The translations under genes were made by a program, and so were the position numbers. Shown here one piece after another: positions 16,101 to 24,471 of a stretch of DNA of 64,000 nucleotides. The notes under the pieces are model-generated. The model ran no database searches. It had not been told where the DNA came from and saw only the letters and a program-made list of their open reading frames with translations. Position 1 is the stretch's first letter, and every line of letters begins with the position of its first letter. The stretch comes from Sphaeramia orbicularis (Eukaryota; Chordata; Actinopteri; Kurtiformes; Apogonidae): NCBI RefSeq assembly GCF_902148855.1, contig NC_043967.1, positions 34,871,897 to 34,935,896 of the forward strand. Direction: 5' to 3'.

Positions 16101-19100
16101 CTTTGTCCAATGTGCTGGGATAGGCTGGCTCCAGCATCTCCTGAGACCCCCCGCAAGGATTAAACCAGTTCGGAAATTAATGAATGAATGAATCAAGAGC
16201 GCCTGAAAAGGGCAGCAGATGTCATTTTCAGAAAATAAAAGTACATTATGTTTTTGTTGAATGACATATTTCTCCTGAATTACCTTAACATATCTGATAT
16301 TTAAGGTAACAAAAAGAATGGGTTTTTTTTAATATTTTATTTTGCAGTTTTCAATTATGTAAAACACAAAAACAAACGATGTATGTAACAACTAATTAAT
16401 TAATTAACTAGCCAGTCCTTATTCAAACAAAGAAAGAGGGGCAGAGGCAGAGGACAGTCACTGGCACACAGATATAATCCTTAGTCCAATTTAACTTCTT
16501 ACAAGTAAAAAAGAATAATGTTTAATTAAAAAATAAAAAAAATAAGTATAATCATTGCATCTGATTGGATCTGGAGTTGAGAATTACCTACTTGCTCACA
16601 CATAAACCTCCACAAAATATCTAATTCTTATCAAAATGAATGAGTCTCTGTGTTTTTGCATCAGCAGTAATGAATATGCATGAGCTAACGTGCTGTCTGT
16701 GATGACTAATTAGAATTTTAGAGCAGTAGTGTACGCATCCAGCAGTGATTTAAAACAAAACAAACCAAGATGAATTCAGTCACTGCTCACCTTAGCATGA
16801 CTCCGCCCATCCTGATGGCTCTCTTCCAGTCTTTCAAAGTGGCTTTTCCAGAAATGTGCACAAACTGCTTTGGGCTGATCAGCTGGTCTTCATACTGATA
16901 ATGAAAGAGAACTAAGCATCATTCATCAGATGTACGCAGCTGTTCTGGATGTGTTCAGCACATCCAGAACTGTCTCCACATCAGCACTTGTACTGTGTAG
17001 GAAGTAACTGTAGGAAGTGTAAAGTGTCGTGAAACACATTTTTGGGTCAAAATGTTTATTCTGGGACACCAGTGATTGCAGGACATGTCTATTTCCTGCT
17101 GCATGACTGACTATTGAATGGCCTACTTGCCTTTTACCCAATGCAATCAAAGCAGAGAGTAGCAATGATTGGAGTGTTGTACCTCTGTGGACATCTAATG
17201 TGAAAAAAGTATATTTTTTGTTGGCCTCTTTTGCGCAAGTGTGTCCATTCCTTGTGACTATGAGATTGGGTGTGCTTTGGTCAAATTTCATGCAGTGGCT
17301 CTGGTTTTGAAGTGTTCTGATAGGGCGCTATTGGGCATTTTCTAAAACATTGAAATACACTTAGTGAACATGTTTAGCCAGTCACAATTCCATGTATTTG
17401 GGAGCAGAAGAATAATCTTTTCTGCTCTGGTAAGTGCTTGGGCTATAATTAGTGGGGAAAAAAAAGAGCATAAACATGGTGAAACTTCAGATAGATGCCA
17501 GGATTTCATGGAAATTGTTTTACTGATTGGATGAGTTATTTGAAAACCAATTTCAGTGAAACCCTGCTGAAGGAGTTAGGCTTCTACATCAGGGTTAATT
17601 GAAAAAAAAAAAAAAAAAAAAAAATCACAAGAACACCAACCTTCACACATTTTACATTAATTCCTGGGCATACAAATTTCTTCACTAGCAACACAGCTTT
17701 GCAGTCGCCGCATGTTATGGGACAGCCGATCTCCACCTCATCTCCCTCTGTTTGTTCTGAAAGAATGATAAGACAGAGACAACGTTAAAGGCATGAGGAG
17801 AATTTACCATGTAATCAGCCAATTTCATCCACCTCTGTAGATGTCCAAGCGTCATTCTGACCATGTCTTACCTGGATGTGCTTCAACAGCCATGACAGCT
17901 GCATCTGTTTCACTTGTCTCATCTCTGAAAAACAAAGATACGAATTTTCATCACAGCAGCTGACGCGTCTGTCAATCAGATAATTGCTGGGCCAATTTGT
18001 GGAAAAATTAAGTAAACAGTATTCTCATAATGCAATATCAATATGCATCCTCATTAAGGCCACAGTTAAAATTACAGCAGGTTCTGCTCTGGGGTGGGAA
18101 GAAACAAAGAGCAATTATTTACTGTAATTTAGGAGGATTTTAAAGTATCTGACATTGAGTTAATGATTTACTATCCTGATAACTTTATTTTTTACTGTCT
18201 ACATCCTGACACAAATATCTGTACTTTCTATTCCTTTAAATATTAACACAGGTTCCTTAGTTTCAATGCATGTGAGAGGAAATGATGAGTTATTATTTTT
18301 TCAACACTTATTGATGTGCCTTATCGGTTTCAAGATTGATTTCAGCCTAACTGGATGGACAGTAAGACATAGAAGAGGCATTCCCTTTCCCAACAAACGC
18401 AACATGAGGAAAGTGAAAAAGAAAGAAAATATGAGAGGAGATGAAAATTGCATAAGACATAAAAGATGTACCGGGTAGGAAAATTTGGAAAATTGGATGG
18501 ATAAAGTTAATGTTTATTATTTTCTATTCTGGTCAGTTTTATCTGGAGTTATAAATGTTTTTTTCTAATAAGGTCAGTTTGCCTGATTTTAAAGAACTGG
18601 CCAGTAGAAATACCCCTCAAAGGACTACTTTTTATTTTACATATCAGGAAATGTGCTTTTTCACTTAAAACTGCAGTAAATATGTTAAATGAGCAAGTCT
18701 TTTTTTTTTTTTTTTTTTTTTTTTTACAATTGTCTGTCTTTTCAGTGGAATAAATAATGTGAGCAATTTTGCCATGTCTGGATCTTTCAGGTGGAGTAAG
18801 GCAATATAACCAAAATAATCAAATCTTGATTTCTTCCAATGATATAAATAATTTATGATTTCAAACTTTTATTTTTTTTTTTTTTAGCTATGAGAAATTT
18901 TTCTTAATAAAAATATATGCCATTAAAGACTGGAGAAACACATTCACAATTAATATAAGAAGCAAACAGGTTGCACTGCGAATTTTTGTCGAACTAGAAA
19001 GGTCTCAAGAGGGAATGATCTTTGTTTTTGTGATTTTGAAACCAAAACACTGATGATGATTGAGGTTTGACAAGCATACCCAGCAGGGATGGGCTGGAGC

Positions 19101-19207
19101 TGGAGGATGACCTGGGTCTTGTTGGGGTCATCAGGGTCACCTTCAGCATCAGTCTTGACCATCACCACCTCGGCCATGGACATGGTGACTTCATCAGTGG
19201 CTGCCAT
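2013..19207 (-). CDS. gmeb1: Glucocorticoid modulatory element-binding protein 1
   Basis: Nuclear DNA-binding regulator of the SAND/KDWK family; in mammals GMEB proteins bind PuCGPy sites and modulate glucocorticoid-receptor responses. Coding exons in order are 19080-19207, 17872-17924, 17641-17756, 16791-16894, 13846-13994, 9845-9970, 9625-9762, 7999-8136 and 2013-2866. Every junction is GT-AG, phases match, and the total of 1806 nt gives 601 residues plus stop, slightly longer than human GMEB1 (about 570). The start at 19207 is fixed by an in-frame TAG just upstream and by the family-like N-terminus (TQVILQLQP at residues 31-39). The SAND domain spans about 65-155, with CPITCGD and FVCPGINVKCVK, KDWK at 120-123, and H147, C151 and C155 in the zinc-binding tail. 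A helical, probably coiled-coil region covers about 270-345. The C-terminal half, in one 854-nt exon, is Gln/Val-rich with KRPRLQRPASTT, a likely nuclear-localisation segment. GMEB2 is the alternative, but PPKRPRLQRPAST-like and SPVELV segments favour GMEB1. Confidence 0.96.
3508..3632. repeat. Dispersed retroposon tail, copy 1
   Basis: Starts with an ATCA-rich run, then AAATTTTATTTATATAGCGC and a stretch on an 'ACAAAAGTTATATCATGA' theme. A second copy lies at 4746-4850 in the same gmeb1 intron. This ending is widespread in fish genomes and looks like the 3' end of a LINE or its SINE, in inverted orientation. The family is not assigned. Confidence 0.55.
4746..4850. repeat. Dispersed retroposon tail, copy 2
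   Basis: This segment resembles 3508-3632, including the ATCAAATTTT start and the CATCATAACAAAAGCTATCT block. It sits in the last gmeb1 intron next to an A/T-rich run. Confidence 0.5.
5243..5783. mobile_element. hAT-like MITE with CAGGGTTTCTGCAGG ends
   Basis: The terminal inverted repeats are CAGGGTTTCTGCAGG at 5243 and CCTGCAGAAGCCCTG ending at 5783. The subterminal parts repeat the theme TTTAATGCCA. The flanks TATATAC and TATATCT are a likely decayed target duplication. No coding region remains. Confidence 0.75.
6261..6587. mobile_element. hAT MITE, TAGGGCTGCAAC family
   Basis: Begins TAGGGCTGCAACTAATGGTT and ends CACAGCTCTA, with GATTAAT-rich subterminal parts that are typical of a well-known teleost hAT derivative. 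The flanks share TTCTG. It lies in the last gmeb1 intron. Confidence 0.7.
6651..6732. repeat. (GATA)n microsatellite
   Basis: About 20 uninterrupted GATA units lie in the last gmeb1 intron. Confidence 0.97.
6823..7076. repeat. Dispersed repeat, CCCCCTGAAGGGCAAGGGG family, partial
   Basis: Contains GGCAAGGGGTATTGTTTTTG, then a GGTTT run, AGCAGCAAAACT and AGTGACCCAAAACAGAT. The same order of blocks occurs at 8889-9460 and 48187-48640. It is non-coding and I do not know its superfamily. Confidence 0.6.
7083..7141. repeat. (GATA)n microsatellite with retroposon-like edge
   Basis: About 14 GATA units run directly into GCTTTATTGTCTGTTCCAAG. GATA runs joined to a CTTTATTG block recur in this window (see 55939), which suggests the microsatellite grew from a retroposon 3' end. 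Confidence 0.85.
7266..7630. repeat. Fish-type dispersed repeat fragments
   Basis: Two pieces: one around 7295-7375 with repeated GGACGGACAGAT-like runs next to AATACCCTGCAGCCAG, the other at about 7425-7625 with ACAAACAAACAAACAAAGAG and TCTGCCATTCCTTGGCAGAG. The latter resembles the 'CTCTGCCAAGGAGG' repeats widespread in fish (another fragment is near 27080). No gene lies here. Confidence 0.45.
8270..9522. mobile_element. Palindromic hAT-type MITE carrying another repeat
   Basis: The left side begins CAGGGGTGTCAAACATGTGG. The right side ends ATGAGTTTGACACCC. The two halves are inverted relatives: GTTCAGGGGCCACATATAGA on the left matches, inverted, the right-hand stretch around ATGTGGTCCCTGAACTGTAA. 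Its centre is interrupted by the 8889-9460 repeat. This is the familiar large-palindrome hAT derivative of teleosts; the first about 110 bp look like a second, partial copy. Confidence 0.65.
8889..9460. repeat. CCCCCTGAAGGGCAAGGGG-family repeat inside a hAT MITE
   Basis: Starts GCCCTGCCCCCTGAAGGGGA and ends near TTGTGCCTGGAACCACCTGT, with two internal copies of a roughly 150-bp block (AATTCATACCAAATTGG, GCCAGTGACACAGAATAG). The copy at 48187-48640 has the same two ends. Non-coding. Confidence 0.65.
10131..10341 (+). mobile_element. 5'-truncated LINE tail
   Basis: A short insert ends TTCAATAAAAACTTGAATTT followed by an A-rich tail. Its flanks AAACCCTTTTCTGAC (about 10114) and AAACCCTTTCTGAC (about 10342) form a near-perfect target duplication. 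This is the signature of target-primed LINE integration. No open frame remains. Confidence 0.6.
10380..10690 (+). repeat. Simple repeats and a second poly-A-tailed tail
   Basis: Contains a poly-A run, a (CA)n stretch around 10513-10530 and a unique block ending GCACTGAATAAAAAAAAAAA. It is likely another truncated retroposon end in the gmeb1 intron, but I see no clear target duplication. Confidence 0.4.
12355..13624. mobile_element. Non-autonomous TTAA-target DNA transposon
   Basis: The ends are AGGGGTCATATTTTGC on the left and GCAAAATATCACTCCT on the right, both flanked by TTAA (12351-12354 and 13625-13628). TTAA duplication points to piggyBac or Kolobok; which one cannot be told from the ends alone. 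It has no coding capacity, carries a pogo element at 12532-12865, and at about 13145-13430 holds a retroposon-like end (TACTTTATTTGTACCCCGTG). Confidence 0.7.
12532..12865 (+). mobile_element. Deleted pogo-type transposon with HTH remnant
   Basis: The terminal repeats are CCGTAATTTCCGGACTATA and TAGTCCAGAAATTACGG, flanked by TA. An open frame from 12683 (MENTRRNAYEAVFKLKAV) encodes an N-terminal helix-turn-helix of the pogo/jerky transposase type (FKLKAVSLAAKEGNRAA). The catalytic DDE part is absent. The pogo copy in the rab42 intron shares this segment. Confidence 0.75.
15108..15670. mobile_element. hAT-like MITE, CAAGCACTTTT family, copy 1
   Basis: It matches 49907-50468 along its length, for example ATCACAATGATGTACATT and TTCTTCAGACACACTCGCAC. 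The left end CAGGGTTCATACAAATTTTT is present; the right end has decayed to ATTTCAAGCAACTG. Confidence 0.7.
16060..16200. repeat. Retroposon 3' end with (GAAT)n tail
   Basis: Contains GAACTGGTGACATGTCCAAA, GGGATAGGCTGGCTCCAGC and ends AATTAATGAATGAATGAATC. This conserved LINE/SINE ending is common in vertebrates. No TSD was identified. Confidence 0.6.
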
Positions 19208-19225
19208 CCCAGTCAAGGACAACTA

Positions 19226-19273
19226 CTAGAGAGGATGGGCACTGCTGGAACAGCTTTCCAGGAGTTTGTTCAT
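19226..19273 (-). other. Upstream ORF at the start of gmeb1 exon 2
   Basis: Exon 2 probably begins at 19273, just after the acceptor TTTTTCAG, so its first three bases are ATG. This opens a 15-codon frame ending at TAG 19 nt before the true start codon, in the same frame. If exon 1 splices here, ribosomes meet this ATG first. The acceptor is inferred from sequence only, and no function is shown. Confidence 0.4.
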
Positions 19274-19285
19274 CTGAAAAAGGAT

Positions 19286-21022
19286 TAAAAACATCAACTA
19301 AATATTAAGTTACAGAGACATGAACAAACCACTCAAGTGCAGCTAGTTGCTGTGGCTAGCTAACATCGGAGGATAGCAAGTTAGCTGTTTAAGCTAGTCA
19401 AAACACTTAACTTTTTCACCATTACTAATAATTTGGATTCTTATAACATTACTAATAATATCATTAAATAGCGTCCATTAAGTTTTAATAACAATTTCAC
19501 TCTTGTAAAATATCAGCTCAAAAATGTTAACTTTTTCAGTTGACACTAAATAGCCGCATATTAAAATGATGCATCCATATCTAATATTAGCACAACAAAC
19601 ACAACATATTTACATTAATGACATACTATAAATTTTAACTGTAATTTTCTAAGTCCACCTAATATATCCAAAATATTACTTTTATCAGTATAATATTACT
19701 TTTATTAATATAATATTACTCATAAAAAACATCAACTAAATATTAAGTTACAGAGACATGAAAAAACTACTCAAGTGCTGCTAGTTGCAGTGGCTAGCTA
19801 ACATCAGAGGATAGCAAGTTAGCTGTTTAAGCTAGTCAAAACACATAGCTTGACTTTTTTACCGTTACTAATAATTTGGATTCTTATAACATCACTAATA
19901 ATATCATTAAATAGCGTCCATTAAGTTTTAATAACAATTTCACTATTTTAAAATATCAGCTCAAAAATTTTAACTTTTATCAGCTGACACTAAATAGCCA
20001 TATATTAAAATGATGCATCTATAACTAATATTAGCACAACAAACACAACATATTTACATAAATAATGACATACTATAAATTTCAACTGTAATTTTCTAAG
20101 TCTACCTAATATATCCAAAATTATTACTTTTATCAGCATAATATTACTCATAAAAAACATCAACTAAATATTAAGTTACAGAGACATGAAAAAACTACTC
20201 AAGTGCAGCTAGTTGCAGTGGCTAGCAAACATCAGAGGATAGCAAGTTAGCTGTTTAAGCTAGTCGAAACACTTAGCTTAACTTTTTTACCGTTACTAAT
20301 CATTTGGCATTTGGATAACATTACTAATAATATCATTAAATAGTGTCCATTAAGTTTTAATAACAATTTCACTCTTGTAAAATACCAGCTCAAAAATTTT
20401 AACTTTTATCAGTTGACACTAAATAGCCGTATGTTAAAATGATAGCTAGCTAAATGCATCCATAACTAATATTAGCACAACAAACACAACATATTTACAT
20501 TAATGACATACTATAAATTTTAACTGTAATTTTCTGACTCCACCTAATATATCCAAAATATTACTTTTATCAGCATAATATTACTCATAAAAAACATCAA
20601 CTAAATATTAAGTTACAGAGACATGAACAAACTACTCAAGTGCAGCTAGTAGCAGTGGCTACTAGCTTAAACAGTTAGCTGTTTCAGCTGGTACAGTTAG
20701 CTGTTTAAGCTAGTCAAAACACTTAGCTTAACTTTTTTACCGTTACTAACAATTTGGATAACATTACTAATAATATCATTAAATAGCGTCCATTAAGTTT
20801 TAATAACAATTTCACTCTTGTAAAATATCAGCTCAAAAATTTTAACTTTTATCAGCTGACACTAAATAGCCGTATATTAAAATGATGCATCCATAACTAA
20901 TATTAGCACGACAAACACAACATATTTACATAAATAACGACATACTATAAATTTTAACAGTAATTTTCTAAGTCTACCTAATATATCCAAAAATATTACT
21001 TTTATCAGTATAATATTACTCC
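19286..21022. repeat. Four-copy 435-bp tandem repeat filling gmeb1 intron 1
   Basis: Four head-to-tail copies begin near 19286, 19725, 20152 and 20588, each 428-438 bp and over about 90% alike by eye. Shared blocks include AACATCAACTAAATATTAAG, CAGCTAGTTGCAGTGGCTAG and TAGCGTCCATTAAGTTTTAA. Copies differ by small indels and a few substitutions, for example a duplicated TTATTAATATAATATTAC stretch in copy 1. The array ends within 15 bp of the exon 2 acceptor. I see no coding potential or transposon ends. Confidence 0.92.
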
Positions 21023-21705
21023 TTTTATGTAAACTGTGTTCTGTCGGTACTTAATACATAATTTCAAATCAGTAGTCTAATTTAAAAACAGTTATTTTGG
21101 GAGTATAATAACTAGCATTTCCTCCATTCAATGCTAAACTACAACAGCGGACACAGTATGAGCGTAGTTTGGTGCTAAACCCATCCGTGTGCTTGCAGCT
21201 AGAGGACAGTTATTTCTAAGTCAGTGTGCGGGGGTCTGGACCGCGGTGGGCAGCTGACAGCTTTTCGTTGTTGGCTTCCACTGCTACTACTCAGACTAGG
21301 CTTGGTGGTAGCCATTACAGCTAACGCAAGGGCGTAACTTGATGTGTGGGAATCTGAACACATATTATGAACTATACGGTCCGAGACGGGTAAAAGCATT
21401 GCATTTACAGTGTGACGGTTACGTGCCGCTTGTCTATGAACCGTACGTCCCTTCGTAACTGTGCATTTTAACTCTCCGCTCCCCCTCAAAATGACGTCTC
21501 CCTGTGCGGCGGCACGTACGGCAAACAACGGCACGGCGACGGCGTTACCCCACCATTCTGAAACGAGCCAGGCTGGCCGGATCCTCCGAGCCAAATACAC
21601 CCCGAACCCCCGGCTAAAATTACCGTTTGCGTGGTCCAAGCGATGCGATAGTTTACATCCGAGCTCATGTAGAATCACAGAATGAGATATAATCCTTGTC
21701 CTTAC

Positions 21706-21745
21706 CGTTTTTATGAAGAGAAACACATCCCTAGATTGGGAAGAG
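21706..21745 (-). other. gmeb1: Probable non-coding exon 1 of gmeb1
   Basis: A consensus splice donor (ACG|GTAAGGAC) lies at 21706/21705 on the minus strand, just downstream of the NRF1/ETS promoter sites and facing the exon 2 acceptor at 19274. This gives a short 5' untranslated exon and an intron of about 2.4 kb. The transcription start is not determined; the upper boundary is approximate. Confidence 0.55.
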
Positions 21746-21800
21746 CTGCGGCGCATGCGCACATAGCTGGTCTAGCTTTACTTCCTGCTGAACAGCGCCT
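21740..21800 (-). promoter_or_regulatory. gmeb1: CpG-type promoter of gmeb1
   Basis: A palindromic NRF1 site GCGCATGCGC lies at 21751-21760 and an ETS core ACTTCCTG at 21780-21787. The surrounding 21.2-21.8 kb is much richer in CpG than its AT-rich neighbours and there is no TATA box. This is a housekeeping-type promoter. It sits immediately upstream of a good donor leading to the gmeb1 start exon, which is why I assign it to gmeb1 rather than to an unseen plus-strand gene. Confidence 0.65.
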
Positions 21801-22622
21801 TGTTTTCACGCTCCTGTAAATCCTGCCAAAATTTCACTTTAACTCTCTTTTACTGACTATAAATTACCCGCATCACCTCAGATGGTTAGTTGGGAACGTT
21901 TGGTATCAGGAGACAGTTTTGGTCAAATGGCAGGTCTTGCAGTTTTGGCTCTGTGGTGGGCGTATAGGGGTGTATTAAAGTATTCACGTGTAAAACTCTG
22001 AAGAACACATATTTAATATCATACAACCGAGATATAACAGACTGCAAGTTATTGACTGGTGGTGTTTTCATCTTAGGAAACACACATTCTAATTTTGTCG
22101 TAAATGAATATTGCGATAACTGCGACACACATGCACCAGGCAGCATGGTGCAACGGATAGACACCAATGTAACAATAATAATTTCAGCTAATTTATTACA
22201 TTTTTACAATTTAATGCGGGACGCCAGGACAAGTGATCTCTAGCAGCCCCTGTTATAAAAATTATGCTTCCGAAATCTCTTGATTGCGATTCCGCAAGAA
22301 AAATGGATTTCCCCACTCTCCCTGTGCCAAACATGACAGAAGCCCTTTTAATACATTTAATGCACATGCGCGGATGTGAGCAGCAGAATCATGGTCCTCA
22401 CTCATGGTGCACAGTCTGACACTCCCTGATAAACTACAGATGTTATAATGGAAATATTTAGATTACTATTACAATTCAAATATCCATTCATTGATAGATT
22501 ATTGGCCACCACTGAGGATATCTGTATGTGTTTCAAAGTAGTCGAAATGCATGGTGGGTAAAAAGAGGTGGTGCTACTTAATTTCCTTAACTTCTATTGG
22601 TTGATTTAAGAAGGTTCCTTCT

Positions 22623-22767
22623 TTTTTTTTTTTTTCAACATATTTATTTATTTAATGTTGTATAAAGTACAGTAATGACATGACAAGTACAATGCAATAT
22701 TAACATACTAATAAGACATGAACAGAACAGAACATAGCCAGGGGACAAACCATGTAAACAAACAAAC

Positions 22768-22820
<53 letters not shown>

Positions 22821-23343
22821 TCAAATTACACCAAGTTCAAATCTGTTGCATAAATCAGTGGTTTTAATAGCTTTTCTATTTTTTAGAGTATTGAATGTTT
22901 GACATATACTGGGTAAACTCAATTTTAAAAATTACAAAAAAAGGTTTGAGATTTGAGAATGTACATTTGTGAAAGTGGTATTTTGCCAAAAATATCATTA
23001 AATTGATTATGTAATGTTGATCTGATTTGTTAGCAGGATATGAGTATATACCAAACAATATTTTTGAATAAGTAAAAGAAAAATCAGAAATTATCTTTTG
23101 ACAAATAAAAAAAAACAGATATCTTGCCAGAAAATATTTGAAAAGGGACAGGACCAAAACAGATGGTATACATTTTCTTCTGAATGATTACAAAATGAGC
23201 AGTCTGCACTGATATCTTTTTTTTTTTTTTTAAATATCTTTGTAGGAATAGTTTGGAAGGATAGAAATGATGAATTAATTTGAAAAAAAACTTCTTTTAC
23301 CTTGTTTATTATTAAATATTTACCAGATTTTCTTCCATTTTAG
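22623..23343 (-). mobile_element. 5'-truncated L1-like LINE, minus strand
   Basis: Flanked by a perfect 14-bp target duplication AGAAGGTTCCTTCT (22609-22622 and 23344-23357). The poly-T at its left edge is the poly-A tail on the minus strand. Minus-strand translation gives the ORF2 C-terminal knuckle CSFCNHSEENVYHLFWSC near 23200 and then a frame at 23157-22876 with YIINLMIFLAKYHFHKC. Only the end of ORF2 is left. The same family is inserted in opposite orientation at 23402. Confidence 0.85.
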
Positions 23344-23401
23344 AGAAGGTTCCTTCTATTAATGCTGTGTTCAAGCAGTATGACCATCACTTGCAACCAC
23401 A

Positions 23402-23988
23402 AATTTTAAAAAATATTGATACTTTTTGTTCTTTTTGCAGCAAAACAGAGGAAACAATATGTCATTTATTTTAGGATTGCACCTACACACATATATTTTG
23501 GTTTGATTTAAATAATTTTATAAACACAAAAACTGACCCTTCATGTAAATTGAACTGTCAACACATTTTATTTGGCCTATCACAAATTGATAAAATAACT
23601 CCAGAGAAAAGCTATATTATCAACCTTTTGATTATTTTTTGCCAAATTTCACATTCATTGTTCCAAATTTGCTCACCAATGTCCAAACATTACTGTTTTT
23701 AAAGCCCTTTTTTCCAATTATGTAGACAATTTGAGGAACATCATGAATTCTAAAGCAAATAAAACAAAAAAAAAAAAAATTGTCAAATGTATAATCTTAC
23801 TTAATCTGAATAATTTCTATTTATACCTCAAGCAATTTTTTTTTTTGCTTACATGTGTTTCTATATATTTGAAATGTAAAATTTTCTGTGAATTATGAAA
23901 TTTTCTATCTATCCTTGTTCGTTGTATACTATTTTGTAAATATATTGTTCGATGTTCATTGTTCAAAAAAAACAAAAACAAAAAACAA
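23402..23988 (+). mobile_element. 5'-truncated L1-like LINE, plus strand
   Basis: Flanked by a perfect 14-bp duplication CACTTGCAACCACA (23388-23401 and 23989-24002) and ending in an A-rich tail. It encodes the ORF2 C-terminus: FCSKTEETICHLFWDC then YIINLLIIFCQISHS, homologous to the minus-strand copy. It contains later stops and no N-terminal domains. Confidence 0.85.
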
Positions 23989-24002
23989 CACTTGCAACCA
24001 CA

Positions 24003-24435
24003 TCAAATGAAATTATGAATGAAAATGTTGGTTGTTGTTATAAAGAGAGAGATTTGACTGAAAGTAAATATGGCTCTATTGTCACATATGTTTTTGTAAA
24101 TGTGGCTATCTATGGCACTTTTAAAGAATGTGGTCTGAAATGATTGCATTTATGTGTTAAACTGACCACAAGTAATGTGTCATTACAACAGGGCCGAACG
24201 TAAAGATTGTGAATACATTTCATCAGGGCTGGTCTGAAATCCAAGTGTTTTATGATTGTAATAGATGGGTATGTACACAAGTTTCTGATCTGGGAATATC
24301 GCTTACTACAGAGAGAGTACTTTAGAAATGTATTTAATGGTATTGTGTCATTAACACAGAGGTTAATGAAATTAGCCTTAAATATGTGTTTGGTTACACA
24401 CACAAAAACTATATCAAAATAAATTCTTCTTCTTC

Positions 24436-24471
<36 letters not shown>

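Noticed and set aside
21199-21762. 187-codon minus-strand frame in the CpG-rich region
   Set aside because: It crosses the gmeb1 promoter and a good splice donor, has no recognisable domain, and its length is explained by high GC content.
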